This document shows, in pieces, positions 42,315-42,787 of a DNA stretch of 42,787 nt. How positions within the stretch are numbered: position 1 is the first letter of the stretch; every line of letters begins with the position of its first letter. This DNA comes from Muribaculaceae bacterium. Its GTDB lineage: Bacteria; Bacteroidota; Bacteroidia; Bacteroidales; Muribaculaceae. Under the pieces are notes generated by a model. That model was not told where the DNA came from. It ran no database searches and worked only from the letters and a program-made list of their open reading frames with translations. The translations under genes were made by a program, and so were the position numbers. The DNA lies in the NCBI GenBank assembly GCA_022509125.1, contig JAFLTU010000006.1, positions 23,740 through 66,526 on the forward strand, given 5' to 3'.

Positions 42315-42366
42315 CACCGTTTTTGATAGCAAAAAATTGTTTTATTATTTTAATTTTTCAAAAGAG

Positions 42367-42594
42367 ATGAAAAAAGTATTTCTTTCACTTGCAGTTATTT
42401 TCAGCGTAGCGCTGGTAAGCTGCGGCGGTCACAAGGCTGCTGAAGAAGCACAGGAAGAAGCTCCTGTTGAGGAAGTTGTTGAGGCAGTTGCCGCTACTGA
42501 CACAGTAAACGCCGGTACCGACTCACAGCAGATCGACACAGTAGTAGCCGTTGGCGCTGTTGAGGCTCAGCCCGAAGCTCCTGCAGCTAACTAA
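42367..42594 (+). CDS. Small Ala/Glu-rich lipoprotein, 75 aa
   Basis: From ATG 42367: signal MKKVFLSLAVIFSVALVSC, then about 56 residues of Ala, Glu, Val and Pro with short repeats of the EEAPVEEVVEAV type and no fold I recognise. The frame is open to 42337, but the extra residues precede the signal, so the inner ATG is used. Strong promoter and terminator mark it as a single, probably well-expressed gene. Similar short acidic lipoproteins occur in Bacteroidales without known function. Confidence 0.82.
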   Translation: MKKVFLSLAVIFSVALVSCGGHKAAEEAQEEAPVEEVVEAVAATDTVNAGTDSQQIDTVVAVGAVEAQPEAPAAN

Positions 42595-42635
42595 TCTTTC
42601 GCTGACAGCAAGAAATAAGACAAAAAGCAAAAGCA

Positions 42636-42668
42636 GCCGATATTCTCCCGAATATCGGCCTGTTTTTT
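42636..42668 (+). terminator. Rho-independent terminator after the small lipoprotein
   Basis: GCCGATATTC (42636-42645) and GAATATCGGC (42650-42659) form a perfect 10-bp stem with a 4-nt loop, followed by a run of seven T after CTG. Confidence 0.9.
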
Positions 42669-42707
42669 TCTACCCCGGATTCTCTTCTCCGGGAATAAAA
42701 ATTAAAA

Positions 42708-42735
42708 GAGCCGGCTTCCTTTTGGAAACCGGCTC
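42708..42735 (-). terminator. Stem-loop downstream of the tRNA gene
   Basis: GAGCCGG and CCGGCTC with an inner TTCC/GGAA pair form a nearly perfect stem just beyond the tRNA 3' end. On the minus strand it is followed by TTTTAATTTTTATT, so it is probably the tRNA terminator. Confidence 0.65.
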
Positions 42736-42746
42736 CTTTCTCTCAG

Positions 42747-42787
42747 TCGGGGTGACAAGATTCGAACTTGCGACCACACGCCCCCCA
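42747..42787 (-). tRNA. tRNA-Pro (anticodon GGG), 3' part only
   Basis: The minus strand reads, from the window edge, T33, anticodon GGG, the anticodon 3' stem, a 5-nt variable loop, a T arm with GTTCGAAT and stem GCAAG/CTTGT, then acceptor strand CACCCCG and discriminator A at 42747. CCA is not encoded. G37 fits tRNA-Pro. The 5' half lies outside the window, so the identity rests on the anticodon position counted back from the T arm. Confidence 0.83.

Overview
The window is 42.8 kb of a Bacteroidales chromosome. Its signature features are a type V (FimA/Mfa1-type) pilus operon with DUF3575 and DUF3868 partners, a DUF3822 gene beside rsmD, TAnnTTTG-type -7 promoter elements, lipoproteins with acidic residues after the lipid cysteine, and a CotH-family protein. 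Together with a bile-salt-hydrolase-like enzyme and sialic-acid-type genes, this suggests a gut member, possibly Muribaculaceae. The family-level assignment is inference.

Region 1 (1-8132, minus strand) is a mixed run read from high to low coordinates: a DUF1460 protein, type I asparaginase, DUF3822 protein, rsmD, ribBA, neuB, neuC and a choloylglycine-hydrolase-family enzyme. neuC and neuB would make ManNAc and then a sialic-type nonulosonic acid. A NeuD-like acyltransferase (8179-8808) is transcribed divergently. No CMP-sialate synthetase (neuA) is in the window. Several gaps between these genes are filled with degenerate 7-bp tandem repeats whose unit changes from gap to gap.

Region 2 (8816-25153, minus strand) is a type V pilus locus. 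Its order is DUF3575 protein, DUF3868/OmpA-like protein, Mfa1-like major pilin, Mfa2/FimB-like anchor, then six large surface lipoproteins of the fimbrillin type. Three of the lipoproteins carry C-terminal extensions with shared modules and probably form tip or accessory adhesins. The major pilin is broken by a frameshift and an in-frame amber codon. The anchor is out of frame with its own signal peptide by one base in an A7 tract. The other genes of the locus are intact. A 710-bp gene-free leader with two tandem hairpins precedes the operon.

Region 3 (25864-33523) holds housekeeping genes: ispE, grpE-dnaJ, then on the minus strand ogt, asnB, a CotH-like secreted protein and folA.

Region 4 (33716-35977) is a plus-strand cluster of one cytoplasmic-type FKBP, one lipoprotein FKBP, a 60-aa lipoprotein and a third FKBP-like lipoprotein with a degenerate catalytic domain. 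It ends in a near-perfect palindromic terminator. Region 5 (36088-42787) holds a small TonB-C protein, pheT, a CLC chloride channel, a divergent M16 protease, a small Ala/Glu-rich lipoprotein with a textbook promoter, and the 3' part of a tRNA-Pro(GGG) gene cut by the window end.

The most unusual signals are the heptad repeats between co-directional genes, the clustered lesions limited to pilus stalk and anchor, the repeated C-terminal module of the pilus accessory proteins, and the apparent loss of catalytic residues in the DUF1460 protein and in the third FKBP.
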